Assembly: GCA_904063045.1 (NCBI GenBank) | Contig: CAJFCJ010000049.1 | Location: 1-64,000 of the forward strand | DNA from: Dimorphilus gyrociliatus | Lineage: Eukaryota; Annelida; Polychaeta; Dinophilidae | Direction of reading: 5' to 3' | DNA: 64,000 nucleotides | Part shown: one piece after another, positions 1-12,636 of the stretch | How positions within the stretch are numbered: the first letter of the stretch is position 1 | Layout of the letters: each line of letters begins with the position of its first letter | Notes under the pieces: model-generated | What the model saw: only the letters and a program-made list of their open reading frames with translations | Database searches by the model: none | Told to the model about the DNA's origin: nothing | Translations under genes and position numbers: made by a program

Positions 1-1385
1 GACATTTGAATTCATCAATTGATTTCAATTTAAATGAAGATTGTACAGTTAATTTATTATCTTGTAAAATTTCTATTGAAATAAAAGAGTAAATATTTTA
101 CACCAATGAATCATTTTACATACCTTGTTGCTTGTGACATAAATATGATTTTGTCATGATATCCTTACAATGCATTGGAAGAAAGCTGTACATTTCATAA
201 TGAATAGAAAACTGAATTTGAAAACAATCTGTTGTTGGTTCTGAATATATTCTTGGTCTGAAGTCTGCAAAGAATTCAGACTTTTTCATTTGGCAGTCCT
301 AAGAGAAGATTTTTTTATTGCTATGATTCTTTTTATTAAACCTAAAAAAAATATAATTAATCTATTTTTACATGATGAGGAAAAAACATCTTTTGTGATA
401 TGTAAGAGACTGGCAAATTAGTACTTGTCACAAGAACGGGTTTAGTTTTTCTCATGAAGTTTTGATATAATCCTAATATAGTTTATTGATGAAGGTTATT
501 TTTTTTAAATTAGTATTGTAAAGTAAAAATACTGTTGTAGTAGATAGGTTCGCCTAATCGGATAGATATAATTTTTACATAAGTTATATATGTAAGAGCA
601 AATGACATTTCATGACTTGGAATATCAGATAATGTTAAATTAAGTTTCTGACATTTCTCTTCTACATCATCCAGAGTTAGAAACTTTGAATCTCTATATA
701 GATAATAGCATGTATTTTGTATTGATAGTGCATTTTTGTAAGGGCATTGATGCTCTAAAATAAGTTTTCAACTTCTTTTAGATTATTTTAAACAAAATTG
801 AAAAAGAAATTAACTTGTTTCTCTTGAACATTCAAGAAAAAATTGAATAGTCTCTATTTTGTTTTTTTTTTTATCATCCTTTAACTCTTTTTATAAATAT
901 TTTTTTATATTTACCTAACGTTTTTATTTTTTGCCTATATTGACATTCATTCAACCTTGACTTTGAACTATTACAATGAATGGTTTGATACGCTACAGAT
1001 GACGAGGAAAGACTATTTCCAAAGTGTAAAAAGTTTTGCTCAACTAAAGTTCCACTAAGAAATCCAAACTCTCTACAGATAATTTGAATTTCTTGATATT
1101 TTATTATTTTGATATGAGCGGAAGGATTTCCATTCAAAACATAAAAAACTCCAGAAAAAGAAGTGTAATTGTGTTTTTGTCCAGAATACAAAAATCCTCT
1201 CTCAAAACTAGACAGTATATATTTTTTAACTACTGTAAATTTGAAAAGATGCTTATTTGGTTTCTTACAATTTGGTGACTAAAAATTTTTAGACTGACCT
1301 GTAGAATCTTTTGAGCAAATGGGATTTGTTTGGCAGAAACTTCTTTCATAATAATATTCAGGATAGCATCCTCGAATTTTTTTGT
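1..1385 (-). CDS. Exons of a cysteine-rich extracellular receptor (SRCR-like and C-type-lectin-like), partial
   Basis: Several minus-strand blocks read as exons of one secreted or membrane protein. Residues from 1191 to 874 contain ICREFGF followed by a spaced HC and EC pattern, as in a scavenger-receptor cysteine-rich domain. A block at about 1382-1300 reads GCYPEYYYERSFC and ends at a GTCAGT donor. Blocks at about 720-525 (CQKLNLTLSDI, then IRLG) and 298-124 (acceptor CTCTTAG, donor GTATGT, spaced Cys, ending YLCHK) resemble the two halves of a C-type lectin domain. A further exon begins near 79 and runs out of the window. Exon order and joins are inferred; I could not fix all splice sites, and the domain names rest on cysteine spacing only. 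Confidence 0.35.
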
Positions 1386-1700
1386 TTACATACTTACAAT
1401 TTACAAGTGCTACACCCTAATTAGTATAAAAATAAACTGATACATAGGCAATTCATAAATGTAATTCCAACTTTAGCTTTCCTTAAATAATGTACATTGC
1501 CAATAAGAGAAAAATAATTCTTATTCAATTTTTTACAAACAAAATTACTTATAAGTTCATAAACTCCTATTGAACAACCAAAATAGGTAGGAAGTAATCC
1601 ATATGTTTTTGATACAAATATGTAATTTACAACTAAAACATTTGGGTATTGTTGTCTTTGCGCCTCTTTGTAAAATGAATTGGATTTTGTTTCCTTAACT

Positions 1701-2395
1701 TCAAGATCTGTTTATAAAATAAAATTTTGAACAATTGAGTACTTTTTCTATGAAAAAAATATCTCTAAAACCTTCAAGATCAAGATAACTACAAGCAAAA
1801 TATTGAGAGGAATGTTGAAGTTCACTAACATATTTGTATTGAATGGTTGATGAATTTGAAGGGAAATGTACAACAATTTGTTTATTTTCATAGAAAAAGT
1901 TATTTTTGTTCAAGAATATAAATTGTGAGTAATTGCAGATTGAATGGTGAGCTCCATCACCCAATTTTATTAATCTATAATTCTGATTTTGGTGTCTAAA
2001 GTATAAATAATATAATTTAGAATTTTCTCTTTTCATATTCATTTCTCTAGCAAATATGTCTAATAAAAAGAATTAAAAGAGAAATTTAAGAAAGATGGTT
2101 TTTTAATATCTAAAGTTGCATGCACTAGTTCCTTTTCAGTAGTATTGACTTTGTAGGCACTAATCACTGAATGAATTGAATCATATCCAATATGCTTGCA
2201 TAATTTATTTTTAAAAGTTGCTGAATTCTTGTTGTACTCAAGCCAAATATTTCTTGTTTTTATATTATCATATTGTTGGATGGCTCCTAGGCCTACTACA
2301 AAAAAATTACTCTCCTCTGTTACTTTTAAAACTGTTTTCTGGTAACATTTTAGTAATAAATCAAAAAGTAAAAGTATTATATGAAAAATTTTCAT
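1701..2395 (-). CDS. Signal-peptide exon plus SRCR-like module, probable 5' part of the receptor gene to its left
   Basis: The ORF starting at 2395 opens with a hydrophobic leader (MKIFHIILLLFDLLLKCY) suited to secretion, followed by a segment with LCKHIGYD, which resembles the first cysteine motif of an SRCR domain. A second ORF (2042-1701) follows in another frame, with a possible acceptor just before RHQNQNYRL and scattered cysteines. The two together with the exons at 1-1385 probably form one minus-strand gene. No clear GT donor was found between the two ORFs, so the model is incomplete. Ligand and role are unknown; such proteins act outside the cell or at its surface. Confidence 0.35.
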
Positions 2396-2521
2396 TTTTA
2401 ATGATATTTAAAAAACACAATCTCCATGTTTATGTAAACATTTTTAGCTGCTCTAATTTAAAAAGTAATGCAATCTGTTCAAAACAACTACTCATTATGA
2501 TTAAATGTTAAAAATTGGGGC

Positions 2522-2718
2522 CGACAGAAAACGTCCCCAAATGAGATTTTTGAAAGCAACATTTCGGATTGAAAAATGGTTAGGAGGGGTAAAGTAGCTT
2601 TTGATTTATAGTTAGGGGGGTTCCATCTAAGGGTTAGGAGCAATCAAAAAGGTTAAGGAGAGATAAGGGCTAGGTTAGGGTTAGGATTAAATCATGAATT
2701 TGGGGACGTTTTCTGTCG
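2522..2718. repeat. MITE-like element with 20-bp inverted ends and TTAGGG-like interior
   Basis: The two ends are perfect inverted repeats of about 20 bp (CGACAGAAAACGTCCCC at the left, its complement at 2699-2718). The interior has no ORF and contains several GGTTAGG/TTAGGG-like motifs. Related partial copies lie at 5091-5203, about 15264-15460, about 25992-26185, about 27107-27275 and about 44170-44215. A small non-autonomous DNA transposon is the simplest reading. A target duplication is not obvious for this copy. Confidence 0.6.
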
Positions 2719-4597
2719 TATCCTTAAGAATTATATCTAATAAAACCAATAATGTCATTCGTGCGATTTGTTGTCAGAAGCTGAAAATGTAGATTTGAAT
2801 TTTATGATATGCCTTTCTTTGCTTATCAAAACATTTTAAACATAAAAAATTCTCAAATTTCCTGCTGATTTCAGTTTTGGTGAATAGAAATTTTTTATTA
2901 CTTTTCTAAAGTTAAAAACAATATTTTGTACAGAGTTTTTGCCAGTTAGTTCATTTATAACCTATCAATGAAGGAAATGTTGGAAAAGTGTTCACAAGAT
3001 TTGCAATTGAACCAAATGGATATTTGCTTATTGGACATGCTAAAGAAAGGAATTTTCAATGATTATTTATCAAGGAATGGTCAATTGTTCATTTGTTTTG
3101 CCAATTTCAAGTCTTTTTATTATTTAAATAATTCTCCACATGTTTGTTCAAAATGTGCAAATCTCTAATGGAAAGAATGTTTTTAACATAAAACCAAAAT
3201 AAATATTTACAACAAAATACATGAAAATTAATTGAAAAATGATTAGGTAAGAATTTCTGATTTTTTGAAAATACGAACGATGAGGATCGAATAAAACAAA
3301 AAACTGGACCTTTTTCCCCATGATTAGCAAAAACAAACATAAATAATTAGATATGTTATAATTCTATAGAGAGAGCATATCCCAGTATTTTTTATATCAA
3401 CATTACCCTACAAATAGTTGTGCAAGACTACTGTTTTGTTTTTATTTGCTATGACTACGCCCTCTAGGATAGTTAAAAGCCATAAGGAGATATAATTACA
3501 TGGTATTTATACAATTTGAGTTTTGTTTTGAGGAATGCTGCATAAAGGCTGTTTTATTTGATAATGTTTTAGAGCCAAGGTGAAGTAACTTGCTTCAAGT
3601 TTTATATTGGCAAATTTCTTTTTGCTGAAAAAAATTTTATGCTTATTTTCAGCAAAAATATTTTGTATATAATGGCCGACTTGACCAGTTTATTCAGTGG
3701 GAGAGCATTGATAAGAAGCCAATTGTTTGTGTTAATTCACAGGCATCATCAAAATGGCAGATTGGAAATGTATCACTGGTTTAAACCAAAAGTATCTCTC
3801 ATTCCGATTGGTTGCTTACTTCTTTTTGCCAAATGTTTTAATCATTTGGTACAACTGGGTTTATTACTTTTTCAAAAGGTTGAGATCTTTTGAATTTGTT
3901 TTAGACTCTGGTCAATGAATTGTTTTACTCCAGAAGCAGCTCTGCAATCGAGCTATAACGCACGCAAAAGGGCAGGAGTAAACCTTTTCTGAGACCACAT
4001 CAATTTGCCAGTTAACACTACTCTGTCATTGTAAACTGTAGTGTTGATGAGCATGAGATTGTGGTCTTTAAAAATTATCTTCCATTTCATTGACAAGTTT
4101 GCACAAAACCGGTATGTGAGATAAATTTTTTTGAATCAGGAATACATTCCCGGTTTACCAGTTTTTAGTTAGAGATTTTATTGATTCCATTAGACCTTTT
4201 AAGTAGAAATGAGGAGCACTCTTACTCTTCGATGGAACTTTAGAAAGGCTTCCATTTTGTAGGAAATAGAATATTGGACGACGATAGATGGAGCCACAAT
4301 GAAATTTGGCAAGGGGATAACAAATTGTTATATTGTTTGCTGTAAAGCTCAATGGCAGATGATGACAAAATGATTTTGGATGATTTACAAAAAAAAAAAA
4401 AAGCTGGATTAGGTGTTGTTGAATTCTTGGGATGAAGAGATGTGTGATGTGGTTGATGACAATGACCTACGAGAATGTAATTTTGGTCATGTGACCAAAA
4501 GAACATCAATTTTTACCAATAGTCTCATAAATTTGAACATAAACATATTATTTATTATATTAAGAGTATTACAATCCAGTTTTTAGTGAATCCGGCA
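2719..4597. other. Intergenic, no supported gene
   Basis: AT-rich sequence with only short ORFs that show no recognisable domain, splice structure or repeat pattern. A 14-A homopolymer lies near 4388. I see no RNA gene here. Confidence 0.5.
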
Positions 4598-5995
4598 CTA
4601 ATCTAGATTTGTTATATTATAAAAACAAATTTTCATATTTTCTTCTGTTTTGCCAAAGCCTTTAATGTAAACAGCTTGGCAATAGTCTTCTCCACAATTA
4701 CAAGAATATCTACAAAATTCATTACCATCTCCACCAATCAGTGTACAAGTAAAATATTCTCCATGAAAATTTGGTTCTATTTCAATAACAGCGGGAATAT
4801 AGGCCAATATTCCGGAAGTTGTTAAACCATGTTTAACATTAATACAATTTTTTAGATTTTGTCCTTGAATTAAAATTTCAAAATTTTTTGCAATAGAATC
4901 AACAGTTGGCCAAGGAATTCTAAGATAAAATATCTGATCCATTCGAATATCGACGCAAGTTTGAGTAGTTTCATCGTCATCCATAATATTTTGTATTCTT
5001 TGACTATTTGAACTTTTTTCATCGATAAAAATTGGTCCATTAGTACAGGAATGAGGTAAAACACTTTCACGACTAGTATCAGAGGGATGTGGTAGAAAAC
5101 GGCCATAAATCTATGATTTTACCCTAACCCTAACCCAGCCCTTGTTTTTGCCTAACCTTTTTGAATACCCCTAACCCTTAGATGGGACCCTCCTAATTAC
5201 GTCATGTTCATTTTCAGGACCGCATTTTGTGCTAAAACAAGTTTGTGATCTTAATGCAAGTCTATGATAGACAACTCTATCTTGAAGATTTTCTGTAGAT
5301 TTTGGTCTTAATTGCCTAGATGATAAAATGCATACAGTTTGACTAAAATCATAACTGAAACAAGTGCATTGTTCAATTTTTAAACATTTCCTGGAGCAAT
5401 CTTTCAGCGAAATTGCACTTGACGCAAATATCACCGAGATTATATTTACTGGACGAGTAATCTTTACAAATCCTGGTATAAATGTATCGTCATAGTAACA
5501 TTTACCATTTTTAAAACAACAGCCATAACCTTCACAACCATTTTTCATTGTTAAAGAAGAGCCACATAATTTATCAGTAATATTTAAACACTGCGAAGGA
5601 TTAACAACTGAATCTATGTAAAAATAAAATTAAGTACAGAAATATTATCATTTCTAATCTCTTATCAGGTCGTTTTTCACTTACTACAAACTCCATTTTT
5701 CCTTCCAATGTACAACATAGATGGATCTTGTACAAAACCTGATGGTTTTGAGTACTTATCAACACTATTCAAGTTACATAATTAGTCATTTCTATGTTCA
5801 ATTGATCTGTAAAAAAACCCAGTATACATAGGACTATTTTAAATAATTCAGTAATAAGATACAGTTAAAATTTCAATTATTACTTGCAATTTGGATTTTG
5901 TATACATTTCAATTTACAATCCTCCAAAGTTGTGGTAGTTTGTAGTAAATCATCAGACGACATTTTATAACCTTTAATCTCTTCCGTAAAACAAA
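4598..5995 (-). pseudogene. PAN/Apple-domain secreted or surface protein, disrupted
   Basis: Exons can be followed with consistent phases: 5995-5884 (EDCKLKC, the PAN helix cysteines; donor GTAATA), 5806-5685 (CNL motif; donor GTAAGT) and 5613 onward (a second PAN module with DCSRKCLKIEQCTCFSYDF). The last part, from about 5086 to 4598, has GPIFIDE and RIPWP and six or more cysteines, then a stop. Two lesions are visible: an in-frame TAA near 5780 in the second exon, even though splice phases on both sides agree, and a 113-bp transposon inserted in coding sequence at 5091-5203 with a 4-bp duplication. Upstream exons and a signal peptide were not found. PAN domains bind proteins or carbohydrates outside cells; the ligand here is unknown. 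It could still be a working gene if the stop is a sequencing error. Confidence 0.5.
5091..5203 (-). repeat. Truncated MITE inserted in a PAN-gene exon
   Basis: This 113-bp block matches the right half of the element at 2522-2718, including CCCTAACCCTAACCC-type sequence, and is flanked by ATGT on both sides (5087-5090 and 5204-5207). The host reading frame is open on both sides and comes back into the same frame if the block plus one ATGT is ignored, so it interrupted coding sequence. Confidence 0.6.
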
Positions 5996-6717
5996 CTAAA
6001 AAAAAAAATTGGTTATAAATCAATTAATAAAAAAAAATGATAAAATGTTTTACTGTCTCATCTTGATAGTAAAATATTGAAAAGATTAAAAAATAATTTC
6101 AATTTCAACCATTCCTTCACTATCATCTTCTTTTTGTAAATTACACTTTTACTGTCTCTCTGTTGGATTGGAATTATTCTCTATGTTTAATCTTACTGTA
6201 TATGGAAATAATAATTACAAACTTTTTAATTATTCAATAATTCTTCTTAGTTAACATTTTATTTATATATTCAAAAACTTTCAGTAGTTAAATAGGTCAT
6301 CTTTTCAACTTTCAAAAAGATTATTTTAAAATATAATCAGCTCTTTTACTTATTTAGGTATATTGAGTAATGTTTTTATCATGAAGATATTATGAATTTT
6401 TGATCTTTGTGTTATTGAGTAGTTTTTGCATTGTTTAGAACAAGAAACTCATTTACTAAGACTATTTGTGGACAAATATTTTAAAAGATTCTATTTTCTA
6501 GTGAGTAGTTTGATGAAAGGATAAATACTGTTCTGAAATAGCAAAAATTCCCACAATTACAATACAACAATGAAATTTATTCTGAATATTGAATAACCAG
6601 TGATTCATACTTTGATATAGCTAAGTATTATTTGAATGATTGCTTACCTGACCTACTTTACAAGAGCTAGTAATCTAAAATTCAATAGAGGCCAGTTTCT
6701 CAATATTAAGATTTCGA
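5996..6717. repeat. Intergenic stretch with a degraded LTR B tail at about 6430-6575
   Basis: The stretch from about 6430 to 6575 contains, in order, the landmarks of the right end of LTR B: actcattt, tatttgtgga, a degenerate ggttctattt, then attaCAATACAACAA. It lies about 140 bp upstream of the LRR gene. The rest of the stretch shows no gene. Confidence 0.45.
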
Positions 6718-9057
6718 ATGCCGTATTGTAGAAATAAGACTATAAGAAAAATGGCCACCAACACTGTTTTTTCTGAAGAAATTTTCGTAAATTTTAAAAA
6801 TATTATAGGAACTGATAGAAAAGAGTTTATTTCGATGTCAGCTGAACATATCACTGATATTAAAATTGAAAATCTGTCTTCTTGTTTATTATCAGAAAAA
6901 CATGAAAAAGTTGTAAATTTTGAACTGTGCAATCTAAATAGAAAACAATGTAAACAAATTTCGTCTCAAATCGTTAATTGTTCGTTTATAGTAATATTGA
7001 ATCTTTCAAAGAATACTGATATGGATAATGGATTAATTGATATCTTTCAAGGACTTGAAAAATCTTGTAATACTCTGAAAGAAATCCATTTACAGGCCTG
7101 TAATTTAAATGAAGAACAATGTAATATAATTGCAAATTATCTACATATTTACTTAAAAATTGAAATAATAAATCTATCAGACAACAGACATACCGGAAAT
7201 GGATTATTAAATATTTGTCAAGCAATTCAAAAATCTTCATATTCTTTAAAGAAACTTTCTTTATTTCAGTGTAATTTGAATGAGAAACAAAAAATAGAAA
7301 TTGGAAATTGCCTAGGCAATTTTTCTAATTTACAAATAATAGGACTAGTTGAAAACACTGATATTACTAAAGGAATATTTCATATCTTTAATGGATCTAA
7401 AATGTATTCAAATACATTAAAGAAAATCAAATTCAATGAATGTGATATAGATTATCTAAAATGTAAACAACTTGGAAATTTATTGAATAATTTTCCTAAT
7501 TTAGAAACAATTGATTTATCACAAAATACAAATATTGGATATGGATTAAAGAATATTTTTCAAGGACTTGAAAAATCATTAAATAATTTAACATATGTGA
7601 ATCTTTCCTCTTGTCACTTAAATGAATATGATACTGAATGCTTTGCAAAATTCTTTGAAAACTACAAAATGTTAGAAACATTAGATCTATCAGGGAATCC
7701 ATATATGAAAAATGGAATATTGAATATTTTGGAAAGACTTCATAATTCTGTATTCAGTTTGAAGGAGATTTCTTTACAAAAATGTAATTTAAATGAAGAG
7801 CACAGTATACATCTTGGAAATTTACTACAAAACTGTAAAAAAATTGAAAGAATAAATCTGTCGGAGAATTTAAATATGAAATATGGAATATTTAATATTT
7901 TAAAAGGGCTTTATAACTCTTCAGATACTTTGAAGAAACTCTGTTTTTTTTCCTGTAACTTTGATGATAAGATAGGTATAGAGATTGGAAATTTGTTAAA
8001 AAATTGTTGTAATATGGAAACAATAGATATATCTGAGAATTTTGAGATTGGAAATGGAATAATTAATATTTGTGAAAGTCTTCAAAAATCTTCAAATTCT
8101 TTGACAAATATTTATTTTAAAATGTGTGATTTAAATGGTGAAAAATCAAGAATGATTGGAAAATTATTTGGAAATTGCTTCAAACTGGAAGAAATAGATC
8201 TGTCATATAATTATAATATGGGAGATAACATAATTTATATTTTCAAGCAACTTGAAAAATCAATAAACACTTTGAGGAAACTTCATTTTAAGTCATGTAA
8301 TTTGACTGAAAAACAATATGAAGTTTTTGGAATTTTGTTGCAACACTGTTCAACAATAGAAACTCTAGATTTATCAGATAATAGAGATAAGGGAAATGGA
8401 TTTTTATCAATTTTTGATGGACTTGATAAATCTGCAAATAATTTGAAAAATTTATATTTTGGTGGATGTAATTTAAATCAAAAAAGTAGTGAAAAAATTG
8501 CAGATTTGCTACATAATTGTTATAATCTTAAATCTTTGAATATCTCCAATAATATACTGAGAGGATATGAAGTAAATAATATTATTAATCAACTTTGTTT
8601 ATCTTCAAATTCTTTAATGAAATTGAATTTTCGTGATTGTTGTCTGAATGAAAAACAAAGTCTTACTCTTGCCAATTTGCTGAGTAAGTGCTCAAAATTG
8701 CAATCAATTGATCTATCACAGAATGAAAATATGGGAAATGCAATATTTGAAATTTGTAAAGGACTTCAGAATTCATCCTACACATTGATTGAACTTTCTT
8801 TACAGGCATGTAATTTAAATGAAGAAAAATGTAAAGAGATTTCATATTTGCTGGAAAAATGCTCAAAAATGAAAGTAGTAGCACTTTCTTGGAATACAAA
8901 CATGAAGGATGGAATTATTAATATTTGTAATGCACTTCAAAAATCATCAAATACTTTAAATAGTCTTTACTTATATGGATGTGATTTCGTGGAACAACAA
9001 AGTAAAAAGATTAAAATTCTGTTTCAAAATTTTTCAAAGTTAGAAATTGGGATGTAA
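6718..9057 (+). CDS. Leucine-rich-repeat protein of ribonuclease-inhibitor type, intronless
   Basis: A 779-codon single-exon ORF. After about 64 residues the rest is an almost perfect array of 57-residue double LRRs: twelve full units and one partial, each with the pattern LKxLxLxxCNLNEEQ followed about 28 residues later by LETIDLSxNxxMGNG. The alternating 28/29-residue LRRs with conserved Cys/Asn resemble the ribonuclease-inhibitor/NLR LRR class, which bind proteins through the concave face. No signal peptide, membrane segment, NACHT or kinase domain is present, so the protein is probably cytosolic. Two starts are possible: 6718, or 6751 where AAAATGG gives a better initiation context. A decayed LRR relative lies at 29600-30489. 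Function is unknown; an immune or scaffold role is only inference. Confidence 0.85.
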   Translation: MPYCRNKTIRKMATNTVFSEEIFVNFKNIIGTDRKEFISMSAEHITDIKIENLSSCLLSEKHEKVVNFELCNLNRKQCKQISSQIVNCSFIVILNLSKNTDMDNGLIDIFQGLEKSCNTLKEIHLQACNLNEEQCNIIANYLHIYLKIEIINLSDNRHTGNGLLNICQAIQKSSYSLKKLSLFQCNLNEKQKIEIGNCLGNFSNLQIIGLVENTDITKGIFHIFNGSKMYSNTLKKIKFNECDIDYLKCKQLGNLLNNFPNLETIDLSQNTNIGYGLKNIFQGLEKSLNNLTYVNLSSCHLNEYDTECFAKFFENYKMLETLDLSGNPYMKNGILNILERLHNSVFSLKEISLQKCNLNEEHSIHLGNLLQNCKKIERINLSENLNMKYGIFNILKGLYNSSDTLKKLCFFSCNFDDKIGIEIGNLLKNCCNMETIDISENFEIGNGIINICESLQKSSNSLTNIYFKMCDLNGEKSRMIGKLFGNCFKLEEIDLSYNYNMGDNIIYIFKQLEKSINTLRKLHFKSCNLTEKQYEVFGILLQHCSTIETLDLSDNRDKGNGFLSIFDGLDKSANNLKNLYFGGCNLNQKSSEKIADLLHNCYNLKSLNISNNILRGYEVNNIINQLCLSSNSLMKLNFRDCCLNEKQSLTLANLLSKCSKLQSIDLSQNENMGNAIFEICKGLQNSSYTLIELSLQACNLNEEKCKEISYLLEKCSKMKVVALSWNTNMKDGIINICNALQKSSNTLNSLYLYGCDFVEQQSKKIKILFQNFSKLEIGM

Positions 9058-10826
9058 TTTCTATGGATGAAAAAAATATTTATCATAATTTCAAGCCAGT
9101 TTGAATATATTTTCTTCTGGTTATAGAGCATAACTATTGTCTGGTGATCTTTTTTTAACATCTCTATATATACTTTGTGTGGCCATTTATGGATTTATCC
9201 TTTAAAAATAATTATCTCTATTCTTATAAATTGTCAATAGTAAAAAAAATTTAACGAGGAAATTTCATTCATGTTATCTGTCCTTGTTCATTCCAGCATT
9301 AAATATTTTTCTTTAAATTAAGAGTCTTTAATTTGATAGTTTTTCAATTTTCTCTCAGTAATCAACTTTTGGACAAGACTTATAAATGTTTGAGCAGCTT
9401 ACAATTTGAGATATTTTCTTTATAGTTAAAGAATACCTAAGCATCTGAAAATGATGTTTTATACAGAAAATAAGTTTTTGAACAGTTTTATTAAATAAAT
9501 ACCTTAGTTTGACCTGTTGATAATGCATAAAATGTCTGGAAAAATTTTTTTACTTTAAATGCAATCTTATACACTTTCTTTTTCTTTTATGTCATTATTA
9601 CAAATGCTAATGGAACTTGTTTTATATATCCCTTCATATTTTAAGAATAAATGGTGATTAAACAATTTTGAATGTTCCATCCATATCTTATTTTTGCCTA
9701 AAAATGTCAGTTGATGATTAGAGGCAAATATCATAATTCTTCTTTGCAAATTTTACAAATAGCTCTATACTAAATAGATATTTTGCTATTAATCTCTTCT
9801 TAATTAATGCACTAAAAAGAGGTAAGCTTTAAAATTGTACTTTCCACACAAGATCTATACAAATACTAATGTTTTTCAAACTATACTTGACACCAATTTT
9901 ATTGGCATATCTTTTGACATTTTTGGCACAAATCCAAATTTAAGTAATTTCTAATTCACAGATTTTAATAAATGTTATATTATATTGTAATAAAGCTATT
10001 TTTGGGATAAACATCTCTTTTTGGTGTGAGACAAATTTGGAAATGGCTACCTAGTTACAATTTTTTTTTTTGATACTAATGGTTTTTTTTTTAGGAAGAC
10101 AAATTGAATTACAACTTTCACAAATGTTCAGGTATTTTCTAAAATAGATTTTTAGTAGTATTTGTATAGGTTGCTAGATAATTTTCAGATTAAAATATAA
10201 TCAAATCATTTTCTTAAGTATCTTCTTTGAATAGATTTTTTTTTTAATTTAAGCTTTTTGTTCAATGGTTTGAATAGAATGAGTAGAATTGTAACTTGAA
10301 AAATTTATAAAAAGTAATCTGTGTTTTGAAGTCTTAACCTTTAATCTCTTATTTTTTTGGACACGCTAAACAAAAAGTATAAGTTTATATATCATAACTT
10401 ATTACTCAATTCTTTGATAAATAAATTACATTTCTATATAATCAGTTGAAAACAGCAACTGAATAGATAAAGCGACTTTCTTATCGAAGACAAAAAGTTA
10501 TTATTCTCTTAATCTCTTTGCTTAAAAAGTATAAAATGTCCTTTTAATGATCATTCTCTAGCTTAAAAAATTGCTGTTTGGATAAAATATACAGGTCAAT
10601 CTTACTTAAGATGGATTTAGACTTTGTTGAGGAATTGAATAATATGGTTAGGTTGTAGATTCTTTGATTGCTTTATTGCAATTTTATATTGTATCATCAG
10701 TGCCAAAAATATTCTATCTATGTGCCAATATCTAAGGAACAAAGTGTCTAGAAATTCTTGATTCTATCTTTATTAATCAGTTGATTTATTACTTTCGCAC
10801 ATTATCTTGGAGGATTCACAGCAGAT
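9058..10826. other. Intergenic, no supported gene
   Basis: Very AT-rich with many T and A runs, and only short ORFs without recognisable features. I see no repeat shared with the rest of the window. Confidence 0.5.
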
Positions 10827-12605
10827 ATGTTGTTTAAAAAATATTTCCTTGCTTTAACATTCAATACTTTTATAATTTTATCAAAATGGAAAATTTGTGA
10901 TTGTAGTTCATTTGGAGAAAAACATTTCTTGGCTGAGAAAAATATTTTAGAGGAAGAAAGTTTGAAATTTGAAAGCATTACTACTAGACTTGTTGACAGA
11001 ATTCTTGATAGCACAATTCGATGTAGTAATAAGACTTCTTTAAGAGAATTTGCTACTCAATGTCGAAAGGAAAGAATATTCGTTCAAAAACAATTGTCTA
11101 GTAGTGAGAACTGGGCTTTTCTAAGTAAAAACAAAAAAGTCACCTTTTCTAAAAATTTGTTATATTAATAGGAATTTTTCAACGGTTTTTTAGTTGAAGA
11201 CTCCCACGGAAGAGAATCATCTGGAAGACTTCAAGACAGAAGGATATGGTATGGAGAATACGATCAATGTTATAGTGTTTACAACACAGTGAATATTACT
11301 GGAGGGTTTGAAATTTTAAAAGGCTTCTATGTGTTGATCGCAGCAAAAGGAAAGAGACCGGATGTTGAAATTGATGACACATTTACAACTGGATTTTGTG
11401 CATTGCCAAAATGTAGAAAATTTATGGAAAAAGCTAAAATATGTAAGTTATCATTTGTTTTTATAAAGATACTCAGCCTCTTTCTAAAAAATCTAAAAAT
11501 ATTCAAGATAAAATCATGGATGAATCTTGTATAGAAGAATTATCAGTAGGCGAATTCAAAATGGATAATATAAGAATTCCACTTAAAAATGATGCTTCTG
11601 GATTGGCTGGAATGTAAAAAAAAAAAAATTTATAAATTTTAAAAATGATTATTAATCTTGTTTTTTTGAATTCTGACAGAATATTTTTTTCCATATTTCT
11701 CGCATTGGTAATTGGAGGAACTCTTTATGATCATTTAAGCATAAAACTCCAAAAGAAAACTGATAAAGAAACTGTAACTGAGGATGATATTTCAAGTAGA
11801 TACTTAATCTGACACTAACTTTTCTATTTATCTCTCTAATTCAATTTTTAAATACTTTAGATAAGCTTAAGTATATTCTTCTGTCATTTTCATGCTTGAA
11901 ATCATTACCAAAGATTTTCTCATTGGAACATGCTAAAGGTAGTTTCAAATCACTTCATGGAATTAGAGCACTGTCTGCAATATGGATAGTTTACTATCAC
12001 AGTTATTCTGAACGAAATACAATTTCAGGTAATAAATCTTTTAGTTTGATAGAAAAATGTTGCACTTTTCCTATCAATTAACAGCAAATACATTGGAGAT
12101 AAAGACAACAATGCGAGATTTTATCTATCAGATAATATATAATGGGAATTTGGCTGTCGATAGTTTTCTAACTCTGTCTGGTTTTCTTATTACTTATCTA
12201 TTCATTAAAGATTTAAAAAAGAATAATCATAAAACATCAAGGAGAAAAATTTTTAGGCACTTTGCACATAGAATATGGAGATTATTTCCAATTCTAGCAG
12301 CAACTGTTGCTTTACACGGTGCAGTGTTGCCAATTTTTAAATATGGACCAGGAGTTGTAGAATTGAAAACAATTGGACAAGAATACGTTGATCCTTGCCG
12401 AAAAACTTGGTGGAGAAATTTGTTATTCATACACAACTTTCTTCAACCTGAAGAAATGGTAAATAGTTCAAATCAAAATTTCTTACTTTTCAACATAATC
12501 ATTAATTTTTATGTGACAGTGTGCTCTTGCAACCTGGTATATAAGTTGTGATTTACAAATATATTTTGCTCTCGGTATAGGCCTATTTCTCTATATTGTG
12601 TAAGT

Positions 12606-12636
<31 letters not shown>

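Noticed and set aside
2968-3893. Short plus-strand ORFs as genes
   Set aside because: No recognisable motif, signal peptide or splice structure; such frames are expected by chance at this base composition.
5115-5175. Interstitial telomere (CCCTAA repeats)
   Set aside because: The motif is irregular and lies inside a dispersed MITE family with conserved ends, so it is not a telomere tract.
11443-11507. A 26-bp intron (ending at an AAAG at 11468) in the acyltransferase gene
   Set aside because: An alternative acceptor at 11507 keeps the same phase and gives a 65-bp intron like the other eight, so an ultra-short intron is not needed.
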